A DNA stretch of 64,000 bases from an uncultured Flavobacteriaceae bacterium. GTDB lineage: Bacteria > Bacteroidota > Bacteroidia > Flavobacteriales > Flavobacteriaceae. The notes beneath the pieces are model-generated. The model was not told where the DNA came from. It did no database searches and saw only the letters and a list, made by a program, of their open reading frames with translations. A program made the position numbers and the translations under genes. Below, piece after piece: positions 37,541 to 48,296 of this stretch (positions within the stretch are counted from its first letter, which is position 1; every line of letters begins with the position of its first letter). The stretch is taken from positions 186,001-250,000 of the forward strand of contig CAJIZF010000001.1 of assembly GCA_905181835.1 (NCBI GenBank), given 5' to 3'.

Positions 37541-37996
37541 TTATAGAATTGATGCCACTTTTTTGTTAACCCATTCTAATAAATCCTCATCTCTTTTTGA
37601 AAATGGATTTATAGTATTAGAGTCAACATCTATTTGTCCTATATTTATTCCTTCTTTAAACAAGGGAATCACGATTTCTGCCTTCACATGAATACTGCAG
37701 GATATATAATTATCTTGAGCTTTAACATCATCCACCACAAAGTTTTTATCAGAATTAGCAACCTGTCCACAAATTCCTTTCCCAAAAGGGATGGTGGTAT
37801 GGTCGGTAGGTACCCCGGCAAAAGCCTCTAAATGCAAAGTTTTTGTGTCATGATTTGCAAAATAGAACCCAACCCAATCATAATAATCTATCGTATCTTT
37901 TAATGTTTTACAAATTAAGGTCATGCGCTTATTTGCAGAATAATTATTTTGATCAATAATCCAATATATTCTTTCTTTTAGTTGTTTGTGTATCAT
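37541..37996 (-). CDS. GAF-domain protein, fRMsr-like (free methionine sulfoxide reductase family)
   Basis: A single GAF domain of 151 residues with the fRMsr-type sequence: YDWVGFYFANHDTKTLHL, FGKGICGQVANSDKNFVVDD, ISCSIHVKAEIVIPLF, GQIDVDSNTINPFSKRDEDL. Two Cys are at positions equivalent to the conserved pair (Cys76 in GKGICG and Cys100 in ISCS), spaced 24 apart as in the family. The third, upstream Cys is not seen (position about 66 is His). It may reduce free Met-R-sulfoxide, or only bind a ligand. It converges with the MacB-like gene, 8 bp apart. Confidence 0.85.
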   Translation of the reverse strand: MIHKQLKERIYWIIDQNNYSANKRMTLICKTLKDTIDYYDWVGFYFANHDTKTLHLEAFAGVPTDHTTIPFGKGICGQVANSDKNFVVDDVKAQDNYISCSIHVKAEIVIPLFKEGINIGQIDVDSNTINPFSKRDEDLLEWVNKKVASIL

Positions 37997-38118
37997 ATAA
38001 AACCTTGTTAAATTTTTGAAACAAATTTAAATATATTTCAAAAAAATAAATTTAAATTTTAGTTAAATAAGGTGCTAAAACCCTTTTTGTTTTAACATAT
38101 TTTGTAATTTTGTTTATT

Positions 38119-38526
38119 ATGCAAAAAACAATTTCCATATTATTAACTATTTTAATCCTAGCAAGTAGCTCAGGCGTTACCTATGCTAAGCATTTTTGCG
38201 GGGATTTTGAAGTTATTTCTACCTTGACCATGGGTAAAAAAAGCCTTTCTTGTGGTATGGCTATGGAAGCTGATGATTGCGATAAAAATGAAGAAGATCC
38301 CATTGATTGTTGTAAAAACACTTACAAAAATATAGATACGGATGATAACTTTGTAAATTCATCGTACGATTTGCAAATCAGTAACAATTTTATTGCAGGT
38401 TTTATATCTAGTTTTGTTTTACAATATGTTTCTTTTTCAGATAAAGAAATACATCTATTTAATGGTTATGATCCTCCACCTATATACGAGGATATACAAG
38501 TGCTTCACGAAGTTTTTATCATTTGA
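38119..38526 (+). CDS. HYC_CC_PP family protein (metal cassette)
   Basis: A signal peptide (KTISILLTILILASSSGVTYA) is followed by HFCGD, a Cys pair IDCCKNTY, and a C-terminal NGYDPPPIYEDIQ. These are the His-x-Cys, Cys-Cys and Pro-Pro landmarks that name the HYC_CC_PP family in Bacteroidota. An upstream TTG at 38110 would add three residues, but ATG 38119 is preferred. Its direct neighbours are a TonB receptor and a heavy-metal-associated protein, so a role in periplasmic copper or similar metal handling is likely, though not shown. Confidence 0.8.
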   Translation: MQKTISILLTILILASSSGVTYAKHFCGDFEVISTLTMGKKSLSCGMAMEADDCDKNEEDPIDCCKNTYKNIDTDDNFVNSSYDLQISNNFIAGFISSFVLQYVSFSDKEIHLFNGYDPPPIYEDIQVLHEVFII

Positions 38527-38623
38527 TTTTTATTTAAATATTTAGAGTTATTGGAAATGTATACGATTTCCCCAATAAACTTTTATGGATTTTAATATTC
38601 GGTTTAATTAAAAATTTAAATAA

Positions 38624-40862
38624 ATGAAATACTTATTATATATATTATTAGTACTACCTGTAATTTCCTTTTCTCAAGAAAAAATTGAAGGAATTATATT
38701 AGAAAAGAATGAAAAAAACGAACTAATAGGTCTTCCTGGTGCCAATGTTTTTTGGGCTGATGCATCTGTAGGGACTATGACAGATTTAGATGGGGGCTTT
38801 TCGATACCTTACGAAAAAAAGTATACTAAATTAGTTATTAGCTATGTTGGTTTCCGAACGGATACTATTGTTGTTAATTCTCCGAGAAGAATAAAGCATA
38901 CTTTAAATGCTAAAGATCTATTAGACGAAGTTGTGATTAAAACTAGAAAAAAAGCTTCCGTAAGGTCGTATTTATCTTCACAAAACGTAATAAACGTAAG
39001 TAGCTCAGAGTTATTAAAAGCTGCTTGCTGTAATTTATCTGAAAGTTTTGAAACCAATCCTTCAATTGATGTCAATTTTGTAGATGCACTAACAGGAACT
39101 AAAGAGATTAAAATGCTTGGTTTAACCAGTCCTTATATTTTAATAACTACAGAAAATATACCATCTATAAGAGGTGCATCTCAAACGTATGGGATGAGTT
39201 TTATTCCTGGGACTTGGGTGGAAAGTATCCAGATAACCAAAGGAGCTGGTAGTGTGATAAATGGTTTTGAGAGTATCGCTGGGCAAATAAACACAGAGTT
39301 ACAAAAACCCTCAAGAGACGATTTACTATTTGTAAATCTTTATGGAAACGCAAATGGGCGATTGGAATTAAATACTCATCTAAATACTAAAGTTACCGAT
39401 AAATGGAATACAGGATTGTATGTACATGGAAATGTAAGAAATCACAAATTCGATAAAAACGAAGATTCGTTTTTAGATATGCCTATGCAAAAACAAATAA
39501 ATTTGATGAATCGCTGGCAGTATACTAATAATGAAAAAGGGTTGGTGAGTTTTATCAATTTAAGGTTTTTAAATGACCAAAAACAGACAGGTCAAGTCGA
39601 TTTTGATCCAAATAGAGATCAATTAACTACCAATTATTGGGGTAGTGAAATAGATACACAAAGGATTGAAGGTTCTGTAAAATTTGGTTACGTAAACCCA
39701 GATATACCATACCAAACTATTGGAGTTCAAGCATCGTATAGCAATCATGTACAAGAATCGTACTTTGGATTAAATATTTATGATATTACCCATGATAGTT
39801 TTTTTGCTACTGCAATGTATAATTCTATCATAGGAGATTCTAGAAATAAATTTAAATCTGGAATTAGTGCTACTTATGATGATTATAATGAACTCGTAAA
39901 TACAGTTGTTTATCAACGAACAGAAAATTCATTTGGGGCATTTTTTGAGTATTCTTACGATAATTTAGGTGATTTAAATTTAACAGCAGGATTACGTGTC
40001 GATACTTCCAATTTATTAGGTACATTTTTAACGCCAAGGTTACATGCTCGATATACTCCTTGGGAAGATTCGGCTTTTAGAATTTCTGCAGGTAGAGGAA
40101 AAACGAGCAGCCAATATTTTTACAGAAAACCAAAAGCTGTTTGCAACTATCTATGTTGTTAATATTTTAGATTCTAATGATTGCCTTTATGGTTTAGATC
40201 CCGAAATTGCTTGGAATTATGGAATTTCCTTCTCACAAAAATTTAATGTGTTTGGTAAAAAACCTGAAATTACTCTAGATTATTACAGAACCGATTTTAT
40301 AAATCAAATTATAGTGGATTGGGAAAACCCTAGAGAAGTTAATTTCTATAATTTAAAAGGGAAAAGCATTGCAATTAGTTTTCAAGCTGAATTAAATGTG
40401 AATATTCTTGAAGGATTCGATTTTAGAACAGCTTATAAATATTATAATGTTAAAACAGATTATACTTCAGGAAGGTTAGATAGACCATTGACACCAAAAC
40501 ATAGGGTTTTTGTAAATGTTTCTTATGAAACTTTAAGAAAAGCAAATGGAACTCAATGGAAATTTGATTCTACCTTTAATTGGTTAGGAGAACAACGTTT
40601 ATCATCTACTTACGGGAATCCTATAGAATATAAATTACCAGAAACAACTCCTACCGTTGCTACTTTAAATGCTCAACTAACCAAAGTGTTTTCTAAATCT
40701 TTTGAAGTGTATTTGGGAGGAGAAAATTTAACAAACGAAAAACAAGACAATCCAATTTTAAATAGTGAAAATCCATTTGAATCAACATTTGATACTACAT
40801 TTGTTTATGGTCCAATTTTTGGAGTTACTTTTTATGCAGGATTGCGATATAAATTAAATTAA
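38624..40862 (+). CDS. TonB-dependent receptor (metal-linked), single +1 frameshift
   Basis: A signal peptide (KYLLYILLVLPVISFSQEK) leads a carboxypeptidase-like regulatory domain (GLPGANVFWADASVGTMTD), then a plug (TGTKEIKMLGLTSPYILITT, ITKGAGSVINGFESIAGQIN) and a barrel ending in YAGLRYKLN with terminal aromatic/Asn. The first frame stops at 40162. In the A run at 40099-40103, four A instead of five reads RISAGRGKRAANIFTENQKL and continues to 40862, giving about 745 residues. The total of 2239 nt is 3n+1. The protein probably imports a metal or metallophore; context with HYC_CC_PP and HMA proteins suggests copper. Error versus true mutation is undecided, with error favoured. Confidence 0.85.
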
Positions 40863-40873
40863 AAATATAAAAA

Positions 40874-41230
40874 ATGAAAAAATTAGTTTTATTAGGCCTA
40901 CTGTTATTTGTAGGAGTTACACTTACTGCACAAAGCAAAAATGCAAAAGCAACCATTGAGGTGGATGGTGTTTGTTTAATGTGTAAAGATCGAATTGAAA
41001 AAGCATGTATTAAAACCAAAGGAGTGAAGTCAGCTGTTTGGGATGTGAATTCTCATGAATTAAGCTTAATTTATAATGAGCAAAAAACCGATTTAACTGC
41101 TATACAAGAAAGTATAGCTGCTGTTGGACATGATACACAAAAAATAATTGCAACAGATGAAGCTTATGCTTCTGTTCATGCCTGTTGTAAGTATCGAGAT
41201 CAAGAAATTAAAGAGGATAACGAGAATTAA
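40874..41230 (+). CDS. Periplasmic heavy-metal-associated (HMA) domain protein
   Basis: The 118-residue protein has a signal peptide (KKLVLLGLLLFVGVTLTAQ) and an HMA fold with the metal-binding CxxC in GVCLMCKDRIEKACIKTKGV (Cys34, Cys37; extra Cys45). After the fold, a C-terminal tail carries SVHACCKYRDQ with a further Cys pair. HMA domains carry Cu(I) or other soft metals. Being secreted, it would act in the periplasm, probably as a metal shuttle with the TonB receptor 11 bp upstream. Which metal is inferred, not shown. Confidence 0.87.
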   Translation: MKKLVLLGLLLFVGVTLTAQSKNAKATIEVDGVCLMCKDRIEKACIKTKGVKSAVWDVNSHELSLIYNEQKTDLTAIQESIAAVGHDTQKIIATDEAYASVHACCKYRDQEIKEDNEN

Positions 41231-41248
41231 TATACTTTTCTATGATAT

Positions 41249-41282
41249 AAAAAAAAGACCTCTAATTAGAGGTCTTTTTTTT
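41249..41282. terminator. Perfect bidirectional terminator between HMA protein and groEL
   Basis: Perfect palindrome: eight A, GACCTCTAATTAGAGGTC, eight T. It serves both the plus-strand metal cassette and the minus-strand groES-groEL operon. Confidence 0.9.
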
Positions 41283-41299
41283 ATAATATGATAATGATT

Positions 41300-42955
<1,656 letters not shown>

Positions 42956-42965
42956 TTAATTTATT

Positions 42966-43241
42966 TTAAATAATTGCTAGAATGTCTTCTTCTCGCATAA
43001 TTAGATAATCATTCCCTTCATGTTTTAACTCACTTCCTGAGTATTTTCCATAAAGAACGATATCACCAACTTTAACGGTCATGTTATGATCTTTTTTTCC
43101 TTTACCAACTGCCACTACTTTTCCTTGTTGAGGTTTTTCTTTTGCGGAATCTGGGATGTATAAACCAGAAGCTGTTTTTGTTTCTGCTTCTTGAGGTTCT
43201 ACTAAAACTCTGTCTGAAAGAGGTTGAATTTTTAATGCCAT
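42966..43241 (-). CDS. groES: Co-chaperonin GroES
   Basis: The 91-residue protein has the GroES fold motifs [39 protein letters not shown] and [20 protein letters not shown]. It caps the GroEL ring. It is first in the groES-groEL operon; a TTG/TACTTTTA promoter with 22-bp spacing lies 47-79 bp upstream. I see no CIRCE element. Confidence 0.98.
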   Translation of the reverse strand: MALKIQPLSDRVLVEPQEAETKTASGLYIPDSAKEKPQQGKVVAVGKGKKDHNMTVKVGDIVLYGKYSGSELKHEGNDYLIMREEDILAII

Positions 43242-43287
43242 TATTAGTATTATTTTAGTTGTTAATTATAATTATTTTAATTTAATC

Positions 43288-43320
43288 TAAAAGTATGCCA
43301 GTTCATGTTTTTAGTGACAA
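43288..43320 (-). promoter_or_regulatory. Housekeeping-type promoter for groES-groEL
   Basis: On the minus strand TTG (43318-43320) is followed after 22 nt by TACTTTTA (43288-43295), one mismatch from TAnnTTTG. Spacing is close to the Bacteroidota sigma-A arrangement, and the box lies 47 bp upstream of the groES start. No CIRCE-like inverted repeat is visible, so heat-shock control by HrcA is not supported. Confidence 0.5.
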
Positions 43321-43328
43321 TATTAAAA

Positions 43329-43360
43329 AAAAATGCCAGCTTGTCAGAAGCTGGCATTTT
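43329..43360 (-). terminator. Terminator after secG operon
   Basis: AAAATGCCAGCTT / loop GTCAG / AAGCTGGCATTTT is a perfect stem just past the secG stop, with A/T runs on both sides. It separates the miaB-to-secG operon from groES. Confidence 0.8.
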
Positions 43361-43379
43361 AGATTTTTTAGAAGAACTA

Positions 43380-43721
43380 TTATTCATTGTTTTCCCCTGC
43401 AGCTTCTTGTGGTGTCAAGTCTAGTGGAGGTAACGCATTTTCTATTGCATTTTCATCAAATGCCTTTGAACCAGAATTTCCAACACCACTCATTATTGAA
43501 ATATTTGAAAGTAGGATTAATGCTAATAAAAGAGTCGCTAGAGTCCAGGTGCTTTTATCTAGAAAATTTGTTGTTTTTTGAACGCCACCTAATTGCTGCG
43601 TTCCACCACCACCAAAAGAAGAAGATAATCCGCCACCTTTAGGATTCTGTACCATAATCACTACTACTAATAGAAAAGCTACAAAAATTATTAATCCTAT
43701 AAATATTGTAAATGTGTTCAT
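43380..43721 (-). CDS. secG: Preprotein translocase subunit SecG
   Basis: The 113-residue protein has two TM helices: IFIGLIIFVAFLLVVVIMVQ, and LATLLLALILLSNISIMSGV. Between them is the SecG loop NPKGGGLSSSFGGGGTQQ with the conserved Gly-rich stretch. It assists SecYE in protein export. The acidic C-terminal tail is common in Bacteroidota. It is the last gene of the operon that begins at miaB. Confidence 0.93.
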   Translation of the reverse strand: MNTFTIFIGLIIFVAFLLVVVIMVQNPKGGGLSSSFGGGGTQQLGGVQKTTNFLDKSTWTLATLLLALILLSNISIMSGVGNSGSKAFDENAIENALPPLDLTPQEAAGENNE

Positions 43722-43723
43722 TT

Positions 43724-44584
43724 TTAAATTTTATTTATATGTTTGTTTATTGCTCGAATTTGGTCTGCAAAGAAACCACTTTTTTCGGGATATTTCAAAC
43801 TTAATATTTTGTAGGCTTGCAGCGCTTTTTGATAATTGTTTTGCTGTAAGTAAACTTTAGCTAAAGTTTCAGTCATTAAGGCTTCAGAAGTATAGGTAAT
43901 TTGGCTGGATAAATTTTCTTTATTATCGTATTTAACGATACTTTTAGAGGGTTTTAATTTTGGATTTTCTTGAATAAACTTATTGATTAAATCAGAATTA
44001 GGTTTTTTTGAATTGGATAGGTTTTTGGTTTCTTCTCTAACTATTGGTTTAGCAGTTGTAAGTTTTAGCCATTCCGAGAATGAATGAGAATCTTTTTTGG
44101 TAAAATCTAAAGGATTGTTTTTCTCTAAATCAGACTTTGTAATTTCATTTTTTGTTAGTTTTTCAACAGATTTTTCTCTTCTGTGAAATAAATCTGGGTT
44201 TAATATGGCATCTGCTTTTTTTAATTCAGTCTTTAATTGTTGATCTATTTCTTTACTAACTTGTTCAGATATATCTTCAGATGTTACTTCTAATTTAAGA
44301 TAGGAATCTTCTTGTTTTTGAATGGTGTCAGAAATTTCGTTTTGTATAAAAAAATTGGAAGTAATGTATTCAAAAAGAATATTTCTATCTGCGGTATATG
44401 CTGCAGTTAATTTTAAAGCATCATTGTATAATAGGCTATTTGATTTTTTTAGACTTTTTAGGTGTAGCGCTCTAGCTGTTTGAAAAAAGGGGTATTTTTC
44501 AACGACCTCAGACAATCCAAAAAGATTTTTTTGACTTATGCTTTCCGGACGAGCTAGTAGTGATGTGAACGTTTTTTTATTCAT
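43724..44584 (-). CDS. TPR-like protein in the secG operon
   Basis: The 286-residue protein has a conserved N-terminal helical part (NLFGLSEVVEKYPFFQTARA, LHLKSLKKSNSLLYNDALKL), a charged low-complexity middle (about 100-215), and a single clear TPR near the C-end (LAKVYLQQNNYQKALQAYKI, LSLKYPEKSGFFADQI). It lacks a signal peptide and is likely cytoplasmic. It sits between lptE and secG, 2 bp before secG. Flavobacteria keep this order, which suggests a link to envelope export, but the function is unknown. Confidence 0.85.
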   Translation of the reverse strand: MNKKTFTSLLARPESISQKNLFGLSEVVEKYPFFQTARALHLKSLKKSNSLLYNDALKLTAAYTADRNILFEYITSNFFIQNEISDTIQKQEDSYLKLEVTSEDISEQVSKEIDQQLKTELKKADAILNPDLFHRREKSVEKLTKNEITKSDLEKNNPLDFTKKDSHSFSEWLKLTTAKPIVREETKNLSNSKKPNSDLINKFIQENPKLKPSKSIVKYDNKENLSSQITYTSEALMTETLAKVYLQQNNYQKALQAYKILSLKYPEKSGFFADQIRAINKHINKI

Positions 44585-44589
44585 TTATT

Positions 44590-45102
44590 TTACCAATTAG
44601 CTAAAGATACGTTAAAAATATCTTGTGTAATTCTTTCAAATATAACACTGATAGCTTCTTCTTTTTGAGATCCAATCAATTGTGAACTTCCACCGTAATC
44701 AAAGTAAAAAGAAAAACGTTGATCAAAATCCTTTAATTCTTCTTTGGTATTATAAAACCTTACATTAACACTAATTGTTAACCTGTTTTGAGCAGCAGTG
44801 CTTTGCGAGGTAGCGGTAATGGGAGCTATATAATATTCTACAATTTCTCCTTCAAAAACTAAATCACCGCCACTATTTACTAAATCTAAATTTGTTTGAT
44901 TTAATAAAATATCTTGTAATTTTAATGTAAAATCTCTTTCAATTCCTGGCTCTACAATTGGCGCATTGTTTTTAAAATAATTAACTTGAAAGGTTTTTGT
45001 GGTAGAGTAATCAATATCTGCACCTGTAAAAGAGTAGGTTCCACAACTTTGAAGAGAACAAATGATAAAAAGAAATGCAATTATTTTTTTAATATTTTTC
45101 AT
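44590..45102 (-). CDS. lptE: LPS assembly lipoprotein LptE
   Basis: The 170-residue lipoprotein (IIAFLFIICSLQSCGTYSF, lipobox LQSC) has the LptE pattern: FQVNYFKNNAPIVEPGIERD, FTLKLQDILLNQTNLDLVNS, GGDLVFEGEIVEYYIAPITA, RLTISVNVRFYNTKEE. It plugs and stabilises the LptD barrel that inserts LPS in the outer membrane. It follows the sigma-54 activator by 19 bp and precedes the TPR gene by 5 bp. Confidence 0.9.
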   Translation of the reverse strand: MKNIKKIIAFLFIICSLQSCGTYSFTGADIDYSTTKTFQVNYFKNNAPIVEPGIERDFTLKLQDILLNQTNLDLVNSGGDLVFEGEIVEYYIAPITATSQSTAAQNRLTISVNVRFYNTKEELKDFDQRFSFYFDYGGSSQLIGSQKEEAISVIFERITQDIFNVSLANW

Positions 45103-45121
45103 GTCATTAACAAATATGATT

Positions 45122-46417
45122 TTATAAATTATATTGCTTAATTTTTCGGTAAAGAGTTCTCTCTGAAATCCCTAATTCTTCTGCAGCATCTTTTCTTTTT
45201 CCTTGGTATTTATCAAGAGATTTTTTTATTAACTCTAATTCTTTTTCTTGAATAGATAAGTTTTCTTCTTCTTCAATATCCTCAGCATAAGTATAGTTGT
45301 CATTTTCTTCTATTTTATGCGGATAATTATCCAATGAACTCTCGGATATATTTAGTACTTCAACATTTTTTACAGGAGTTTCATAGTTTGAATCAGACAG
45401 GTTTGCCAGTGTTTTTTCTGAACTTTGTGTATCGCTGTGCATCTTACTAATAATAGTGGAATGCTCCTTTTGAACATCTTTATTGTTGTCAGCCTTCATT
45501 AATTCTAATGTAAGTTTTTTAACATCATTTAAATCTCGTTGCATATCGAATAAGACTTTATAAAGTAATTCTCTTTCATTACTAAAATCACTTTCCTTCT
45601 TTTTAGTTCCAATTATAGCAGGAAGATTACTGCCAACATCTTTTAAGTAATTTTTTAATGTCTGAAACGATATGTTTCTATCTTTTTCGAGTACAGAAAT
45701 TTGTTCTGCAACATTTCTTAATTGACGAATGTTTCCTCCCCAATGGTATTTTAATAACAATTCAGTTGCCTGTTCGTCTAAACGAATAGTCGGCATTTTA
45801 TATTTTTGCGCAAAATCAGAAGCAAATTTTCTAAAAATTAAATGGATATCTCCAGAGCGTTCTCTTAAGGGGGGTAAATTAATCTCTATGGTGCTTAATC
45901 TGTAATAAAGGTCTTCTCGAAATTTCCCTTTACTAATATTTTCTGCCATATTTATATTCGTAGCTGCTACGATACGAACATCTGTTTTTTGAGTTTTTGA
46001 GGAGCCAACTTTTAGAAACTCCCCATTTTCAAGAACACGTAACAGTCTAACCTGAGTAGGAAGGGGTAATTCGCCCACCTCGTCTAAAAAAATAGTCCCG
46101 CCATCTGCAACTTCAAAATAGCCGCTTCTTGTTGAAGATGCTCCCGTAAAAGCTCCTTTTTCATGGCCAAATAATTCGCTGTCTATGGTTCCCTCTGGAA
46201 TAGCTCCGCAATTTACGGCAATATACTTACCGTGTTTACGGTGCGACAATGAGTGTATGATTTTAGGAATACTTTCTTTGCCCACCCCACTTTCTCCTGT
46301 AACCAATACCGATATATCGGTTGGAGCAACTCGTATTGCTTTCTCTATAATTCTATTTAAATTAGGATCATTACCTATTATTCCGAAACGTTGTTTGGTT
46401 GCTTGTATTGACTCCAT
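45122..46417 (-). CDS. Sigma-54 interaction-domain transcriptional activator, no receiver domain
   Basis: The 431-residue protein starts directly with the AAA+ domain: Walker A LVTGESGVGKESIPKIIHS, the sigma-54 contact loop EKGAFTGASSTRSGYFEVAD, Walker B TIFLDEVGELPLPTQVRLLR, and REDLYYRLSTIEINLPPLRE. A long acidic linker follows (about 275-385), then a C-terminal Fis-type helix-turn-helix (RKDAAEELGISERTLYRKIK). It would activate sigma-54 promoters but lacks an N-terminal receiver or GAF input. It is encoded between miaB and lptE; its targets cannot be read from sequence. Confidence 0.93.
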   Translation of the reverse strand: MESIQATKQRFGIIGNDPNLNRIIEKAIRVAPTDISVLVTGESGVGKESIPKIIHSLSHRKHGKYIAVNCGAIPEGTIDSELFGHEKGAFTGASSTRSGYFEVADGGTIFLDEVGELPLPTQVRLLRVLENGEFLKVGSSKTQKTDVRIVAATNINMAENISKGKFREDLYYRLSTIEINLPPLRERSGDIHLIFRKFASDFAQKYKMPTIRLDEQATELLLKYHWGGNIRQLRNVAEQISVLEKDRNISFQTLKNYLKDVGSNLPAIIGTKKKESDFSNERELLYKVLFDMQRDLNDVKKLTLELMKADNNKDVQKEHSTIISKMHSDTQSSEKTLANLSDSNYETPVKNVEVLNISESSLDNYPHKIEENDNYTYAEDIEEEENLSIQEKELELIKKSLDKYQGKRKDAAEELGISERTLYRKIKQYNL

Positions 46418-46438
46418 AGGTTTCTTCTTTTGAAAATT

Positions 46439-47896
46439 TTAATTATTATCAGAGTAACCAACACCCTCTCCAATCAGTGTTGCGCTTGTACAGTCAGTTA
46501 TTTTTACCATTACAAATTCTCCTACTTTATAATCTTCTTTAGGAAAAACAGCCATCGTATTTTGTGAGGTTCTTCCAGCCCAGTGTTGATTGCTTTTTTT
46601 AGATTCTTTTTCTATTAATACCTCGAAAGTATTCCCTACGAATGCTTCAGTTCTATAGGCACAATGTTTTCTCTGAAGTGCTACTATTTCACCCAATCTT
46701 CTCTTTTTAATATTTTCAGGAACATCATCTTCAATTTTTCTGGCAGCTAAGGTGCCTGGTCTTTCAGAATAGGCAAACATATAACCATAATCGTATTTTA
46801 CGTATTCCATTAAACTTAGAGTGTCTTGATGATCTTCTTCGGTTTCAGTTGGGAACCCAGTAATTAAGTCTTGTGATATAGAACAATTAGGTAAAATTTC
46901 ACGAATATTATCTATCAATTGCATATACTCTTCTCGAGTATGTTGACGATTCATTTCTTTTAATATGCGAGTACTTCCACTTTGAACGGGTAAGTGAATG
47001 TAGTCGCAAATATTTTTGTGCTTTGCCATAGTATGTAAAACGTTAATCGCCATATCCTGTGGATTGGAAGTAGAAAAACGTAAACGCATTTTTGGTTGTG
47101 CCGTTGCAACTAAATCTAATAATTGTGAAAAATCGGTGGCTGTTGCTTTTTGAATTTCGGAGGCTTTTTTAAAGTCTTTTTTTAAGCCTCCTCCATACCA
47201 TAAATAACTGTCTACATTTTGACCTAACAACGTAATTTCTTTATATCCTTTTTTACCAAGATCGTTCACCTCTTCTAAAATACTCAAAGGATCTCTGCTA
47301 CGCTCTCTTCCTCTTGTAAATGGAACCACACAAAAAGTACACATATTATCGCATCCGCGGGTAATGCTCACAAAAGCAGTCACGCCGTTTCCTCCTAGGC
47401 GAACCGGGGCTATATCTCCATAGGTTTCGTCTTTTGATAGTATTACGTTAACAGCATCTCTACCATCGTCTACTTCTTTTATCAAATTTGGAAGATCTTT
47501 GTACGCATCCGGCCCTACAACTAAATCGACTATTTTTTCTTCTTCTAAAAATTTTTCTTTTAAACGTTCAGCCATACATCCTAGAACACCAACTTTCATT
47601 CCTGGGTTAATCTTTTTTACAGCATTATATTTTTGCAGTCGTTTTCTGACCGTTTGTTCAGCTTTATCTCTTATGGAACAGGTATTTACTAGAACTAAAT
47701 CAGCATCTTCAAGATTTTGAGTTGTATTAAACCCTTCTTTGTCTAAAATTGATGCAACAATTTCACTATCACTAAAATTCATAGCACAACCGTAACTTTC
47801 TATAAATAAGTTACGAGTGTTTTCTTTTTTTGAATCAAGTACTAGTGTTTCGCCTTGTTTCTTTTCGTCAATAATTTTTTCCATACTATTCTTCAT
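46439..47896 (-). CDS. miaB: tRNA-2-methylthio-N6-dimethylallyladenosine synthase MiaB
   Basis: The 485-residue protein has the MTTase N-terminal domain with three cluster Cys ([59 protein letters not shown]), the radical SAM motif [20 protein letters not shown], and a TRAM domain at the end ([16 protein letters not shown]). It adds the methylthio group to i6A37 in tRNAs. The second Met (47884) is an equally good start. It is first in the operon toward secG. Confidence 0.97.
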   Translation of the reverse strand: MKNSMEKIIDEKKQGETLVLDSKKENTRNLFIESYGCAMNFSDSEIVASILDKEGFNTTQNLEDADLVLVNTCSIRDKAEQTVRKRLQKYNAVKKINPGMKVGVLGCMAERLKEKFLEEEKIVDLVVGPDAYKDLPNLIKEVDDGRDAVNVILSKDETYGDIAPVRLGGNGVTAFVSITRGCDNMCTFCVVPFTRGRERSRDPLSILEEVNDLGKKGYKEITLLGQNVDSYLWYGGGLKKDFKKASEIQKATATDFSQLLDLVATAQPKMRLRFSTSNPQDMAINVLHTMAKHKNICDYIHLPVQSGSTRILKEMNRQHTREEYMQLIDNIREILPNCSISQDLITGFPTETEEDHQDTLSLMEYVKYDYGYMFAYSERPGTLAARKIEDDVPENIKKRRLGEIVALQRKHCAYRTEAFVGNTFEVLIEKESKKSNQHWAGRTSQNTMAVFPKEDYKVGEFVMVKITDCTSATLIGEGVGYSDNN

Positions 47897-48296
47897 TGAT
47901 AGAAGATGATTGTCTTATTATATTTATTTCTATTTTTTATAATGCCCAATAAGTGTGCCTGGTTCTATTTGGGAGAATCAAAGATACAATTTAATTGATA
48001 CTTTATGACATTATGGCAGGTTTCTTTTCGTAATTTAGTCATCTTAATAGGCTTGTGTTTTATTTGCAAAAGTTATTCAAACTATTTTTTGAATCTAAAA
48101 ACAAAATTATTAAGGTTCTTTAAATTATATTTTAAAGATAAAACTATTGATTTTTGAGTACTAAATAAAAGGATTTAAGATGGGTTCATTTTCCTTTTTT
48201 TTTGAATAAATTTTATCTAAATTTTCATTTTTTTTTGAACTTTAAAATTAAGTTTTAAAAAATTCACATACTTTTGTTCCCCTAATATAACATTAT
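47897..48296. other. Intergenic region between divergent miaB and topA
   Basis: About 400 bp without a credible ORF. It is very AT-rich and holds the topA -7 box at its right end and an imperfect inverted repeat at 48117-48138 (TCTTTAAA / 6 nt / TTTAAAGA) that could be an operator. I see no tRNA, riboswitch or recognisable ncRNA. Confidence 0.6.
48269..48276 (+). promoter_or_regulatory. -7 promoter box for topA
   Basis: TACTTTTG is a perfect TAnnTTTG, 21 bp before the topA ATG. A TTTG at 48234-48237 is too far upstream for standard spacing. Confidence 0.5.

Noticed and set aside
43288..43320. CIRCE/HrcA operator upstream of groES
   Set aside because: No TTAGCACTC-N9-GAGTGCTAA-like inverted repeat is present in the upstream region.
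47897..48296. 6S or other structured RNA in the miaB-topA gap
   Set aside because: No long conserved-looking stem with bubble could be drawn by eye; only a short inverted repeat is visible.
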